A stretch of DNA of 64,000 nucleotides from G963663315 sp965231905 (GTDB lineage Bacteria > Pseudomonadota > Gammaproteobacteria > Arenicellales > Poriferihabitantaceae), in assembly GCA_965231905.1 (NCBI GenBank), contig CBDDOO010000002.1, forward strand, positions 1,488,001 through 1,552,000, read 5' to 3'. Both the position numbers and the translations under genes were made by a program. Position 1 is the stretch's first letter. The number at the start of each line of letters is the position of its first letter. The notes under the pieces are model-generated. The model was not told the origin of the DNA, ran no database searches, and worked only from the letters and a program-made list of their open reading frames with translations. Shown in pieces: positions 42,612-51,730 of this stretch.

Positions 42612-43366
42612 ATCGGAAAAAAGTCGATCAGCAAGCCGGATTCATTCTTCATCGGCGGCCATACAGTGAAAGCAGCCTGCTGGTGGAGGTGTTTACCCGG
42701 GAATTCGGACGGCTGACGCTGATTGCCAAAGGATGCAGAAAGAAAAAAACACAGCCCCAGGGGTTGTTTCTGCCCTTCAAGCCCTTGTTGATCAGCTGGG
42801 TCGGCAGAGGAGAGCTGCCAATCCTGACCGGGATCGAGCAACCCGGCTTCACACCGTCCCTGTCGGGGGCGAGGGTCGGTTGCGGATATTATATCAACGA
42901 GTTGATCCTGAAACTGCTGCACCGACATGATGCCCATGAAGCGCTATTCGAGAAATATCAGGAACAGATGCTGGCCTTGACAGATCAGCAGAATCCGTTT
43001 GTCGTATTGCGGGTTTTCGAGAAATATCTGCTCAGGGAGATTGGCTTCGGTTTGATCCTTGACCACGACGTTGAAACCGGGGAGGCGATCAGGCACGATA
43101 TGAATTACCGCTATTTTCCCGAGAAAGGGCCGGTACTGGCAACCAGCCACGAGAGCGGTGTCATCAGTGGATCAACATTGATCGCGCTGGACAAGGAACA
43201 GTTCCTGACCAGAGAAGACCAACGGCAAGCCAACAGGCTGACCCGGTATCTGATTGATCTGCAACTGAACGGGAAGCCCCTGCGTACCCGCCGGGTAATT
43301 CGTGAAATGAAACGCTTCCAGTACAGTCAACTACCTTCTACTTCCCCGGCATCTACAAATCCGTAA
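42608..43366 (+). CDS. recO: DNA repair protein RecO
   Basis: Helps RecR load RecA onto SSB-coated single-stranded DNA. 252 residues from GTG 42608, overlapping the era stop; N-terminal OB-fold with GFILHRRPYSESSLLVEVFT and FGRLTLIAKG, helical C-terminal part with FEKYLLREIGF. Longer in-frame starts upstream are within era. It is last in the operon and its 3' end overlaps the convergent lpd 3' end by 14 bases. Confidence 0.95.
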   Translation: MNRKKVDQQAGFILHRRPYSESSLLVEVFTREFGRLTLIAKGCRKKKTQPQGLFLPFKPLLISWVGRGELPILTGIEQPGFTPSLSGARVGCGYYINELILKLLHRHDAHEALFEKYQEQMLALTDQQNPFVVLRVFEKYLLREIGFGLILDHDVETGEAIRHDMNYRYFPEKGPVLATSHESGVISGSTLIALDKEQFLTREDQRQANRLTRYLIDLQLNGKPLRTRRVIREMKRFQYSQLPSTSPASTNP

Positions 43367-44759
43367 TCGTCCCCTCAAACGCCTCGGCGGCAAAACCGAG
43401 AGTCTCAACCAGGGTAGGGTGTGGATGGATGGATAGTCCGATGTCCCGGGCATCGGCATTCATCTCTATTGCAAGTACCGCTTCCCCGATCAGATCCCCC
43501 GCATTGCTGCCGGTAATGCCGGCGCCAATGATCTGTTCCGTGTTCTTGTCAAATAACAGCTTGGTCAATCCTTCGCTTCGTCCCTGGGACAGGGAACGGC
43601 CGCTGGCAGCCCAGGGGAAAACTCCCTTGCCATATTCAAGTCCCTTTGCTTTTGCCTCGGATTCAGTGACCCCCACCCAGGCAATTTCAGGGTCGGTATA
43701 GGCTACGTTCGGAATAACACGCGCATCGAAACCACTTTTCATGCCTGCCGCGACTTCAGCCGCGACCTTGCCTTCGTGAACCGCCTTGTGGGCCAGCATC
43801 GGCTGTCCAACGACGTCGCCGATCGCAAAAATATGAGGAACAGAGGTTCGCTGCTGGTTGTCCACCTCGATGAATCCCTGTTTGTCAACCACTACGCCAG
43901 ACTGTTCCGCGTTGATCCGGTTACCATTAGGGGCACGACCCACTGCAACCAGAACACGGTCGAATATTCTGTTTTTCGGGGCGTCTTTCCCTGCAAAATG
44001 GACCTTGACTCCATTTTCAAGCGGCTCCATTCGGGTAACCCGGGTATTCAGCCAGATATGTTCGTACTGTTTCCGGATTCTTTTCATGAGCGGCCTGACC
44101 AGGTCAGCGTCGGCGCCGGCTATCAATCCATCCATCATTTCAACGATGCTGATTTTGCTGCCAAGCGAGTGATAGACCGTCGCCATCTCAAGACCGATAA
44201 TTCCACCACCGATGACCAGCAGTTTTTGCGGTATATCGGCAAGTTCAAGCGCTCCGGTTGAGTCCATCACCCGCTCGTCTTCGACCGGGAACCCTGGAAT
44301 TTCCGTCGCCTGTGAACCGACTGCGATAATTGCCTGATCAAATGATATGGATTCGGTTTTGCCTTCTGATTCGACTTCCAGCCTGTTCGTCCCGGTAAAT
44401 TTCCCGGTTCCTTGCACGATGGTGACCTTTCGCTTCCTGGCCAGTCCCTCCAGTCCCAGGGTCAGCTGGCGGACGATGCCGTTTTTCCATTTGAGTGTTT
44501 GTTGCAGGTCAATCCCCGGAGGTGGCCAGGTCAGCCCGATTTCACTGGCCTCTGAGGCGTCCGAGACGACTTTCGCGACATGAAGCAATGCCTTGGAAGG
44601 AATGCAGCCGACATTCAGGCAGACGCCGCCCAGACACGGATAGCGCTCAACCAGGATGACCTCCAGCCCAAGGTCCGCCGCCCGAAACGCGGCGGTGTAA
44701 CCACCCGGCCCCGAGCCGAGCACAACCAGTTGGGCGTGACGCTCTCCCCGCACGGTCAC
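43353..44759 (-). CDS. lpd: Dihydrolipoamide dehydrogenase (E3)
   Basis: FAD enzyme that reoxidises lipoamide in pyruvate dehydrogenase and related complexes. 468 residues; GSGPGGYTAAFRAADLG FAD loop, redox disulfide GGVCLNVGCIPSK, the NAD-binding GGGIIGLEMATVY and the C-terminal HPHPTLVET catalytic histidine motif from the other subunit. No fused lipoyl domain. Downstream of aceEF after an AT-rich 79-base gap (44760-44838) that might hold a separate promoter. Confidence 0.96.
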   Translation of the reverse strand: MTVRGERHAQLVVLGSGPGGYTAAFRAADLGLEVILVERYPCLGGVCLNVGCIPSKALLHVAKVVSDASEASEIGLTWPPPGIDLQQTLKWKNGIVRQLTLGLEGLARKRKVTIVQGTGKFTGTNRLEVESEGKTESISFDQAIIAVGSQATEIPGFPVEDERVMDSTGALELADIPQKLLVIGGGIIGLEMATVYHSLGSKISIVEMMDGLIAGADADLVRPLMKRIRKQYEHIWLNTRVTRMEPLENGVKVHFAGKDAPKNRIFDRVLVAVGRAPNGNRINAEQSGVVVDKQGFIEVDNQQRTSVPHIFAIGDVVGQPMLAHKAVHEGKVAAEVAAGMKSGFDARVIPNVAYTDPEIAWVGVTESEAKAKGLEYGKGVFPWAASGRSLSQGRSEGLTKLLFDKNTEQIIGAGITGSNAGDLIGEAVLAIEMNADARDIGLSIHPHPTLVETLGFAAEAFEGTITDL

Positions 44760-44838
44760 ACTCTCCTGACCAGACGTTCAAGTTCCAATAAATAATACAT
44801 ACTGGTCAATAATATAAAGGAAATAGTTAAAGTAATAT

Positions 44839-46302
44839 CTAAAGTGATAAACGCCGGACATCGGCAAACGAACGGGTCAGACGGGAGACAAATCGCGCCG
44901 CCTCTGCACCGTCCACCACGCGATGGTCATAAGACAGGCTCAATGGCAGAATCAGTCTCGGAACAAAATCCTGATCATTCCATACAGGCGTCATTCTGGC
45001 GCGGGCAATGCCCAGAATGGCGACTTCCGGGGCATTGACGATGGGAGTAAACGCGATACCCCCAATCCCTCCCAGACTTGAGATAGTGATACACCCGCCT
45101 TTCAGATCATCCGGCCTGAGTTTGTTGTTACGCGCCCGTTCGCTCAAATCCCCAAGCTCCTGTGCCAGAGTGAAGATACTTTTCCGGTCCGCATCGCGAA
45201 TCACCGGCGCTACCAGTCCATCGGGCGTATCAATTGCGATGCCGATGTTAAAATACCGTTTCAATATCAACTGTTCGCCGCCGGGCGCCAGCGAAGCATT
45301 GAAATTCGGGTATTCTTTCAGCGCCCCGACCAGGGCCTTGATGGCGAAAGACAGCAGGGTGATACGGAGGCCCTTCTTCGAAGCTTCCGCTTTCAGCGAT
45401 TGTCTGAACTCCTCCAGTTCGGTAATGTCGGCTTCATCATGATGGGTGACATGGGGCACGTTCAACCACGCCCGTTGCAAATGTGGGCCGGACAATTTCC
45501 TGATACGGGTCAACTTGACGGTTTCTACGTCGCCAAACTCAGAAAAATCAATTTCCGGGACGGCGGGGATGCCCAATCCTTCCGGGGGTTTCTCTAATTG
45601 CCTTTTGACCCAGTTTTTCACATCCTCCTTCAATATCCTGCCTTTGGGACCACTTCCGGCGATCAAATTCAAATCAGCGCCGAGTTCCCGGGCGAAACGT
45701 CGAATCCCCGGACTCGCATGGGGCAGGGGATTCGGCGCTTGCGCCCCCCACCACACTCGCTTCGCGGGTTGTGACTCCCCCTCCAGAGCCTGCCCCCGGC
45801 TTGATCGGGGAGGGGAGTGATTTCCCGCTACCGGCTCATCAGTGGGCTGGCGCCTCCCGGTCAAGCCGGGGGCAGGCTCTTGTGTCGCCGCTCCCCCCAC
45901 CGAATCAGCCATCGCCTGACGGCGAGCCTTCTTCGACTCCCCCTCAAGGGGGGAGTGATCAGACGGCCCACTCGTCCCAGCGATCCAATCACTCCCCCCT
46001 TGAGGGGGAGTCGGCGATACAAGAGCGCCAGCTCGCCGGGGAGCCGGTGGGGGGGCGGTCTCCGCCTCTACAATCTCCGCTACCAGCGCCCCTTCACTGA
46101 CCCGGTCCCCGATTGAAACCGAGATACTCGCCACCGTCCCGCTAACCGGGCTCGGAATTTCCATTGTGGCCTTGTCACTTTCGAGCGTAATGATCGGATC
46201 TTCAACGGTAATCGCGTCACCGACACCAGCCAGCACCTCAATCACTTCGACCTCATCGAAATCACCAATATCGGGAATCGTGATCCGCGTCATTTCCGTC
46301 AT
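44839..46302 (-). CDS. aceF: Pyruvate dehydrogenase E2 (dihydrolipoyl acetyltransferase) with repeat-invaded linker
   Basis: Core acetyltransferase of the pyruvate dehydrogenase complex. One lipoyl domain (1-80, lipoyl lysine K44 in ESDKATMEIPSP), then an unusually long linker (about 90-190), an E3/E1-binding domain beginning ASPGIRRFARELGADL, and the catalytic domain with the SYDHRVVDG motif. Normal linkers are short and Ala/Pro-rich; here residues about 97-187 are encoded by three copies of a hairpin-headed repeat, giving odd peptides such as HSPLEGESKK and a second LEGES. No stop or frameshift is introduced. The start overlaps the aceE stop by 4 bases. Confidence 0.95.
   Translation of the reverse strand: MTEMTRITIPDIGDFDEVEVIEVLAGVGDAITVEDPIITLESDKATMEIPSPVSGTVASISVSIGDRVSEGALVAEIVEAETAPPPAPRRAGALVSPTPPQGGSDWIAGTSGPSDHSPLEGESKKARRQAMADSVGGAATQEPAPGLTGRRQPTDEPVAGNHSPPRSSRGQALEGESQPAKRVWWGAQAPNPLPHASPGIRRFARELGADLNLIAGSGPKGRILKEDVKNWVKRQLEKPPEGLGIPAVPEIDFSEFGDVETVKLTRIRKLSGPHLQRAWLNVPHVTHHDEADITELEEFRQSLKAEASKKGLRITLLSFAIKALVGALKEYPNFNASLAPGGEQLILKRYFNIGIAIDTPDGLVAPVIRDADRKSIFTLAQELGDLSERARNNKLRPDDLKGGCITISSLGGIGGIAFTPIVNAPEVAILGIARARMTPVWNDQDFVPRLILPLSLSYDHRVVDGAEAARFVSRLTRSFADVRRLSL
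45744..45821 (-). repeat. AceF-linker repeat copy 3, with a second repeat in its hairpin loop
   Basis: Arms GACTCCCCCTCC (45773-45784) and its partner (45809-45821) match the arms of copies 1 and 2, but the loop holds a 25-base unit (45785-45809, AGAGCCTGCCCCCGGCTTGA start). The tail ends with GGTGGGGGG on the minus strand (45752-45744). The tail is about 13 bases shorter than in the other copies. Confidence 0.7.
45856..45880. repeat. Inverted second copy of the loop-inserted repeat
   Basis: Reverse complement matches 45785-45809 at 24 of 25 positions. It lies between repeat copies 2 and 3 in the aceF linker and encodes about residues 142-150. Confidence 0.75.
45893..45959 (-). repeat. AceF-linker repeat copy 2 (67 bp)
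   Basis: Head 45934-45959 is itself a near-palindrome and is the exact 26-base reverse complement of 45988-46013; the tail ends GGTGGGGGG on the minus strand (45901-45893). Encodes HSPLEGESKK and the following residues of AceF. Confidence 0.8.
45988..46055 (+). repeat. AceF-linker repeat copy 1 (68 bp, opposite orientation)
   Basis: Head 45988-46013 (ATCACTCCCCCC then TTGAGGGGGAGTCG) is an imperfect hairpin identical to copy 2 in inverse orientation; the tail ends GGTGGGGGG at 46046-46054 or so. It is translated antisense to its own orientation as the linker peptide around PTPPQGGSD. Confidence 0.8.
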
Positions 46303-48974
46303 ACCGTGACCGGGTTCGGTTTGTCGACTTCGATACCGAGCTTCTGGCGGGCCTCTTCCAGGCTCTCAGGTGGGAACAACTCCATATTGGACAGCGCCGT
46401 TAGCGCCGTATGGGTAATATGGTAGCGATCCACCTCGAAGAATTTACGTAACTTTTCCCGGGTATCGCTGCGGCCATACCCATCTGTCCCCAGCACATGA
46501 TACTGGTTGGGAACAAACGCCCTGATCTGTTCGGCATACAGCCGGATGTAGTCGGTAGCCGCGATAACCGGCCCCCCGGTATTGCCCAGACACATTTCCA
46601 CATAACTTTGCCTCGGGGTATACTCCGGATCCGCTGAATGCAACCGGTTTTCCCGCTGTACATTGTGCCCGTCCCGCGCCAGTTCGTTGAAACTGGTCAC
46701 GCTCCAGATATCGGCGCTGACTCCGTAATCCTCGTCCAGCAATACGGCCGCCGCCTCAATCTCCCGAACGATGGCGCCACCGCCCAGCAACTGTACCTTG
46801 TGAACATTCTCCTTGCCTCCGGTCCGCTTGAGCAGATACATTCCCTTGAGAATGCCTTCTTCGGCGTTTTCAGGCATTGCGGGGTGAGGATAATTTTCAT
46901 TCATTACCGTAATGTAGTAATAAACGCTTTCCTGTTTCTGATACATACGGCGCAATCCGTCATAAATGATCACAGCCAGTTCATAACAATAGGCCGGGTC
47001 GTAGGAAACACAGTTCGGGACCGTGGACGCCAGGACCAGACTGTGTCCGTCCTGGTGCTGCAATCCCTCACCAGCCAGCGTGGTTCTGCCAGCGGTCCCC
47101 CCCATGATGAACCCGCGCGCCCGACTGTCGCCGGCCGCCCAGCACAGATCGCCAATGCGCTGGAACCCGAACATCGAATAGAGGATATAAAATGGAATGG
47201 TGAACAGGTCATGGTTGCTGTAGGAGGTTCCGGAGGCAATCCATGACGACATCGCGCCGGCTTCGTTAATGCCTTCCTGGAGTACCTGACCCGTCTTGTC
47301 TTCGCGGTAGAACATCAACTGGTCCGAATCGACCGGCTCATATAATTGTCCTTCAGGGGAGTAAATGCCGAGCTGCCTGAACATGCCTTCCATGCCGAAT
47401 GTACGGGATTCATCCGGAATGATCGGTACGATGTAATCCTTCAATTCCTTGTCCCTGACCAGCGCAGACAGAATTCTGACAAAAGCCATGGTGGTCGAGA
47501 TTTTGCGCTCGCCCGCGCCTTCCAGCTGGGACTTGAAAATGTCCACCTTCGGCAACCGGAATCCGGGGACGCTTACACTTCTGCGGGCCGGCAGGAAGCC
47601 GCCCAGTCTCTCCCTTCGTTCCAGAATATAACGCACTTCCGGAGAATCTCTTTCAGGACGGTAAAAGGGCGCTTTGGCAACTTCCTCATCCGTCAACGGG
47701 ATGTTGAACCGGTCCCGAAACGCCAGCAGCGCTTCCTCTCCCATTTTTTTCTGCTGGTGGGTGGTATTCTGCCCCTCTCCCGCCTCACCCATGCCGTAAC
47801 CCTTTACGGTTTTCGCCAGTATGACTGTGGGTTGGCCGACATGATGAGTAGCCGCATGGTAGGCCGCATAGATTTTATGCGGGTCGTGGCCGCCCCGATT
47901 CAAACGCCAGATATCCTCGTCGGTCATATTGGCGACCATGGCTTTCAATTCAGGGTTTTTGCCGAAAAACTTTTCCCGGACATAGGCACCGTCATTGGCC
48001 TTGAATGCCTGGTATTCGCCATCCACGGCTTCTTCCATGCGTTGTTTCAACAATCCCTTGTCATCGCGCATCAGCAGTTTGTCCCAGTATCCGCCCCAGA
48101 TCAGTTTGATGACGTTCCAGCCTGAGCCGCGAAAATCGCCTTCCAGTTCCTGAATGATCTTGCCGTTTCCCCGCACCGGGCCGTCCAGTCTTTGCAGATT
48201 GCAATTCACCACAAAGATCAGATTATCCAGTTTTTCGCGGCCTGCGATGGCCAGCGCTCCCATTGATTCGGGTTCGTCCATTTCCCCATCACCCAGAAAT
48301 GCCCAGATTTTGCGGTCACCGGCGTCAATCAATCCACGGTTATGCAGGTATTTCATGAACCGGGCCTGATAAATTGCCATGATCGGCCCGAGCCCCATGG
48401 AAACTGTGGGAAATTGCCAGAAATCGGGCATCAGCCATGGATGGGGATAAGAGGACAGTCCACAACCATCGGCCTCCTGGCGAAACAGCCGGAGATCTTC
48501 CTTGTTCAAACGCCCCTCAAGATAGGCTCTTGCATAAATTCCGGGAGCGGAATGCCCCTGGATGAAAATCATGTCACCCGGATGATCGGAGGTACTGGCG
48601 CGCCAGAAATGGTTGAAACCGACGTCGTACAGGGTCGCCGCAGACGCGAAACTGGCAATATGCCCGCCGAGTTCACTGGAGATTCGATTGGCCCGGATCA
48701 CCATCGCCATCGCATTCCAGCGAATCAATGCCCTGATTCGCCTCTCCAGCCCATGGTCTCCCGGACTCGGTTGCTCCTTATGGGTTGGAATCGTGTTCAG
48801 ATAAGCGGTATTGGCCTGATAGGGGATATGAATTCCGGTTCTTCTGGCATGACCTATCAGGGATTCAATCAGAAAATGCGCGCGCTCATGACCGTCCGCC
48901 TGAATAACAGACATCAGGGCATCCCGCCACTCGTTTGTCTCGGTGGCGTCAATATCCATTTTATGGTCAGGCAT
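46299..48974 (-). CDS. aceE: Pyruvate dehydrogenase E1, homodimeric type
   Basis: Thiamine-diphosphate enzyme that decarboxylates pyruvate and acetylates E2 lipoyl groups. 891 residues (E. coli AceE 887). The ThDP/Mg motif begins GDGEMDEPES and closes with NCNLQRLDGPVRGNGKI; HQKKMGEEALLAFRDRF and the transketolase central domain follow. Homodimeric E1 is typical of gamma- and betaproteobacteria. First gene of aceE-aceF-lpd; divergent from rpsF. Confidence 0.97.
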   Translation of the reverse strand: MPDHKMDIDATETNEWRDALMSVIQADGHERAHFLIESLIGHARRTGIHIPYQANTAYLNTIPTHKEQPSPGDHGLERRIRALIRWNAMAMVIRANRISSELGGHIASFASAATLYDVGFNHFWRASTSDHPGDMIFIQGHSAPGIYARAYLEGRLNKEDLRLFRQEADGCGLSSYPHPWLMPDFWQFPTVSMGLGPIMAIYQARFMKYLHNRGLIDAGDRKIWAFLGDGEMDEPESMGALAIAGREKLDNLIFVVNCNLQRLDGPVRGNGKIIQELEGDFRGSGWNVIKLIWGGYWDKLLMRDDKGLLKQRMEEAVDGEYQAFKANDGAYVREKFFGKNPELKAMVANMTDEDIWRLNRGGHDPHKIYAAYHAATHHVGQPTVILAKTVKGYGMGEAGEGQNTTHQQKKMGEEALLAFRDRFNIPLTDEEVAKAPFYRPERDSPEVRYILERRERLGGFLPARRSVSVPGFRLPKVDIFKSQLEGAGERKISTTMAFVRILSALVRDKELKDYIVPIIPDESRTFGMEGMFRQLGIYSPEGQLYEPVDSDQLMFYREDKTGQVLQEGINEAGAMSSWIASGTSYSNHDLFTIPFYILYSMFGFQRIGDLCWAAGDSRARGFIMGGTAGRTTLAGEGLQHQDGHSLVLASTVPNCVSYDPAYCYELAVIIYDGLRRMYQKQESVYYYITVMNENYPHPAMPENAEEGILKGMYLLKRTGGKENVHKVQLLGGGAIVREIEAAAVLLDEDYGVSADIWSVTSFNELARDGHNVQRENRLHSADPEYTPRQSYVEMCLGNTGGPVIAATDYIRLYAEQIRAFVPNQYHVLGTDGYGRSDTREKLRKFFEVDRYHITHTALTALSNMELFPPESLEEARQKLGIEVDKPNPVTV

Positions 48975-49082
48975 ATCAGTCGAACGGTCCAGGTTGAATC
49001 CATTTTAGCATGATGCGAAGTATGAATGTTGCAGGTTCAGGAGCGGAAGGATCAAGGATTATCTGTCAAGAGCGTTTCGTCC

Positions 49083-49111
49083 TTGTGAAACGGGCCTTGT
49101 TTCTATACAAT
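49083..49111 (+). promoter_or_regulatory. Probable promoter of rpsF-rpsR-rplI
   Basis: TTGTGA (49083-49088), 17-base spacer, TACAAT (49106-49111). Transcription would start near 49118, giving an 80-base leader ahead of rpsF, long enough for ribosomal-protein feedback control; I did not identify a specific S6:S18-binding motif. Confidence 0.5.
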
Positions 49112-49199
49112 CCACACCACAAATTTCTTTCAACTCCTTTCTTCACCCTTGACGAAATCGAAGATTCCAGGGGGAAGATACAACTCACAGGGAGAATTT

Positions 49200-49634
49200 A
49201 TGAGACATTACGAAATCGTTTTTCTGGTCCATCCGGATCAGAGCGAACAGGTGCCGGCCATGATTGATCGTTTCAAGGATATGGTCACATCCGGCAACGG
49301 CAGGATTCACCGTGTTGAAGACTGGGGACGCCGGCGTTTGGCCTACATGATCAATGACGTTCACAAGGCGCATTACATCATGATCAATATCGAATGCAGC
49401 CTGGATGTGTTGCGGGATATCGAGCGAAACTTCAAATTCAACGACTCGGTTCTGCGCCACCTGGTGATACGCCGGAAACAGGCCATTACCGAAGAATCCA
49501 GTATGGCCAGGGCAAAGGCGCGGGAAAACGCGGCGGAAGCGGCAAAAGAGGCGGGTTCGGCCGGTGGTTCAGGCGTCCAGAAAACCAGAGCCCCCGAACA
49601 AGTTGATAACAACAAAATGATGGAGGCAGCCTGA
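49200..49634 (+). CDS. rpsF: 30S ribosomal protein S6
   Basis: 144 residues starting MRHYEIVFLVHPDQSEQVPAMI; WGRRRLAYMINDVHKAHYIMI is the core of the fold and binds S18. The acidic/alanine-rich C-terminal tail (about 100-144) is longer than in most S6 proteins. AGGGAG ribosome site 6-7 bases before ATG 49200. Its stop overlaps the rpsR start by one base. Confidence 0.97.
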   Translation: MRHYEIVFLVHPDQSEQVPAMIDRFKDMVTSGNGRIHRVEDWGRRRLAYMINDVHKAHYIMINIECSLDVLRDIERNFKFNDSVLRHLVIRRKQAITEESSMARAKARENAAEAAKEAGSAGGSGVQKTRAPEQVDNNKMMEAA

Positions 49635-49861
49635 TGGCCAGATTTCAACGAAGACCCCGGTTTTGTAAATTTACCGCCGAAGGAATCGAATCCATTGATT
49701 ACAAGGATATTGACATCCTGATCGCGAATACAAGCGACACGGGCAAGATCCTGCCGCGAAGAAGTACCGGAACGAAAACGCATTTTCAGCGGCAGTTGTC
49801 AACTGCGGTCAAACGCGCCCGGTTTCTTGCATTGATTCAATATACGGACCAACACGAATAA
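49634..49861 (+). CDS. rpsR: 30S ribosomal protein S18
   Basis: 75 residues, normal length; IDYKDIDILIANTSDTGKIL and PRRSTGTKTHFQRQLSTAVK are the family core (binds S6 and 16S rRNA central domain). A single cysteine, in FCKF, matches the zinc-independent form. 15 bases before rplI. Confidence 0.97.
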   Translation: MARFQRRPRFCKFTAEGIESIDYKDIDILIANTSDTGKILPRRSTGTKTHFQRQLSTAVKRARFLALIQYTDQHE

Positions 49862-49876
49862 CCGGGAGATATTATT

Positions 49877-50320
49877 ATGGAAGTCATTTTACTGGAGAAA
49901 ATACCCAATACCGGAGATATTGGTGATTTGGTGAATGTTCGTAATGGCCATGCCAGGAATTTCCTGATTCCCCGGAAAAAAGCCATGCGGGCAACGCCTG
50001 AAGCAAAGGCTCTGGCAGAAGAGAAACGTCTGAGGGTTGCCGCGGACCAGGCCAGCCGATTACAGAAGGCGCAGATACGCGCAGAACAGGCGATCCGGGA
50101 AATATCGTTGTCGCGTCTTTGTGGTGAAGAAGGCCAGCTCTATGGTTCCGTATCGCCGGTCGATATCGCACAAGAGATGAATGAAGCCGGATCCGATATT
50201 GATAAATCTGAAATCCATCAACCGGATGGACCCATAAAACAGATCGGTGACTTTGAGGCGGACGTGATTCTCCATCCGGAGGTGCGTTTTACAGTCAGTA
50301 TCCACGTGGAGGCAGAGTAG
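49877..50320 (+). CDS. rplI: 50S ribosomal protein L9
   Basis: 147 residues; the N-terminal signature NTGDIGDLVNVRNGHARNFLIP is split here as MEVILLEKIPNTGDIGDLV and NGHARNFLIPRKKA, joined by a long central helix rich in A, E, K and R to a C-terminal RNA-binding domain. ATG with GGGAG upstream. Confidence 0.97.
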   Translation: MEVILLEKIPNTGDIGDLVNVRNGHARNFLIPRKKAMRATPEAKALAEEKRLRVAADQASRLQKAQIRAEQAIREISLSRLCGEEGQLYGSVSPVDIAQEMNEAGSDIDKSEIHQPDGPIKQIGDFEADVILHPEVRFTVSIHVEAE

Positions 50321-50346
50321 GGTATCCGGCATAATTTGATCAACTG

Positions 50347-51699
50347 ATGGCAGTCTCACCAAAGCTTCCTCCCCAGGCGCTGGAGGCCGAACAGTCGCTC
50401 CTCGGAGGACTGCTACTGGATAATATGAAATGGGACGAGGTCGTGGAGGAGGTAGGCGATCAGGATTTTTACAATCAGAACCATCGCCTGATTTTTCAGG
50501 CCATTGGCGGTTTGCAGGCCGCCGGACAACCGGCAGACGCAGTCACTGCTTCGCAATGGCTGGCTTCAAACGACAAGCTGGAAGCCGTGGGCGGCCTGAC
50601 CTATATTGGAACTCTCGCGAATAACACGCCCAGTACGGCAAACATCCTCACCTACGCCAGAATTGTCAGGGACCAGGCTATTCTGCGGTCGCTGATATCG
50701 GCTGCCAACGAGATATCCGATTCATCCTACAATCCCGAAGGAAAAACCCCGCGGGAAATACTGGATCACGCGGAAAGCCTGGTTTTCGATATTTCGGAGC
50801 GCGATGGAGTGCGTACAAGGGGATTTACCCCGATACAGGACCTGCTCCAGCGTTCGATCAATCGAATTGAATTATTGTCCGAATCGAAGGAAGTGGTTAC
50901 CGGTGTCCCGACCGGCTTTTCAGATGTCGATAGCCAGACTTCCGGGCTGCAGCAGGGTGACCTGATCATCATCGCGGGTCGGCCTTCGATGGGCAAAACA
51001 TCATTCGCGATGAATATCGCCGAATATGTCGCCGTCGAAAAAAATCTGCCAGTCGCGATTTTCAGTATGGAGATGCCGGGTGAGCAATTGGCGATGCGTA
51101 TGTTGTCTTCGCTGGGCCGGATCAACTCCAACAAGGTCAGAACCGGACGTTTGACCGATGAGGACTGGCCGAGGTTGTATTCCGCGATTGGGATACTGGA
51201 CAAGGCGCCCGTCTTTATTGATGACTCCGCCGGGCTGAACACGCTGGATTTGCAATCAAGGGCACGGAGACTGATGCGGGAGAACCAGCAACTGGGATTG
51301 ATTATTATTGATTATCTGCAACTGATGAATTCCCCGGACAGTAATGAGAACCGCGCCACTGAAATTTCCGGTATTACACGGGCATTGAAAATCCTGGCCA
51401 AGGAATTGCATGTTCCAGTGGTCGCGCTCTCGCAGTTGAACCGGAGTCTTGAACAAAGACCCAACAAGCGGCCCGTGATGTCGGATTTAAGGGAATCCGG
51501 CGCCATTGAGCAGGACGCGGATGTGATCTTCTTTATTTACCGGGACGAAGTCTACAATGAAGAGACCAGCCAAAAAGGAGTGGCTGAACTGATTATCGGC
51601 AAACAAAGAAATGGGCCGATCGGTACCACGAGACTCACCTTCAGAGGGGAGTTTACGCGCTTCGAGAATTTTGCGGCGCCCGGTATGGTTGATCCATAG
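50347..51699 (+). CDS. dnaB: Replicative DNA helicase DnaB
   Basis: Hexameric 5'-3' helicase at the replication fork. 450 residues; N-terminal domain PPQALEAEQSLLGGLLLD, linker, RecA-like domain with Walker A GRPSMGKT and Walker B LIIIDYLQLM, and LSQLNRSLEQRPNKRPVMSD near the end. The position after rpsR-rplI is conserved across gammaproteobacteria. Confidence 0.97.
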   Translation: MAVSPKLPPQALEAEQSLLGGLLLDNMKWDEVVEEVGDQDFYNQNHRLIFQAIGGLQAAGQPADAVTASQWLASNDKLEAVGGLTYIGTLANNTPSTANILTYARIVRDQAILRSLISAANEISDSSYNPEGKTPREILDHAESLVFDISERDGVRTRGFTPIQDLLQRSINRIELLSESKEVVTGVPTGFSDVDSQTSGLQQGDLIIIAGRPSMGKTSFAMNIAEYVAVEKNLPVAIFSMEMPGEQLAMRMLSSLGRINSNKVRTGRLTDEDWPRLYSAIGILDKAPVFIDDSAGLNTLDLQSRARRLMRENQQLGLIIIDYLQLMNSPDSNENRATEISGITRALKILAKELHVPVVALSQLNRSLEQRPNKRPVMSDLRESGAIEQDADVIFFIYRDEVYNEETSQKGVAELIIGKQRNGPIGTTRLTFRGEFTRFENFAAPGMVDP

Positions 51700-51730
51700 C
51701 CAACTGCCGATCGTCAATCCAGATGCCATA

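Noticed and set aside
45744..46055. CRISPR-like interpretation of the repeats in aceF
   Set aside because: Copies are in opposite orientations, have no regular spacing or unique spacers, and lie within a coding frame; no cas gene is nearby.
47346..48125. 259-residue plus-strand frame
   Set aside because: Entirely antisense to aceE, whose ThDP-binding motifs are intact.
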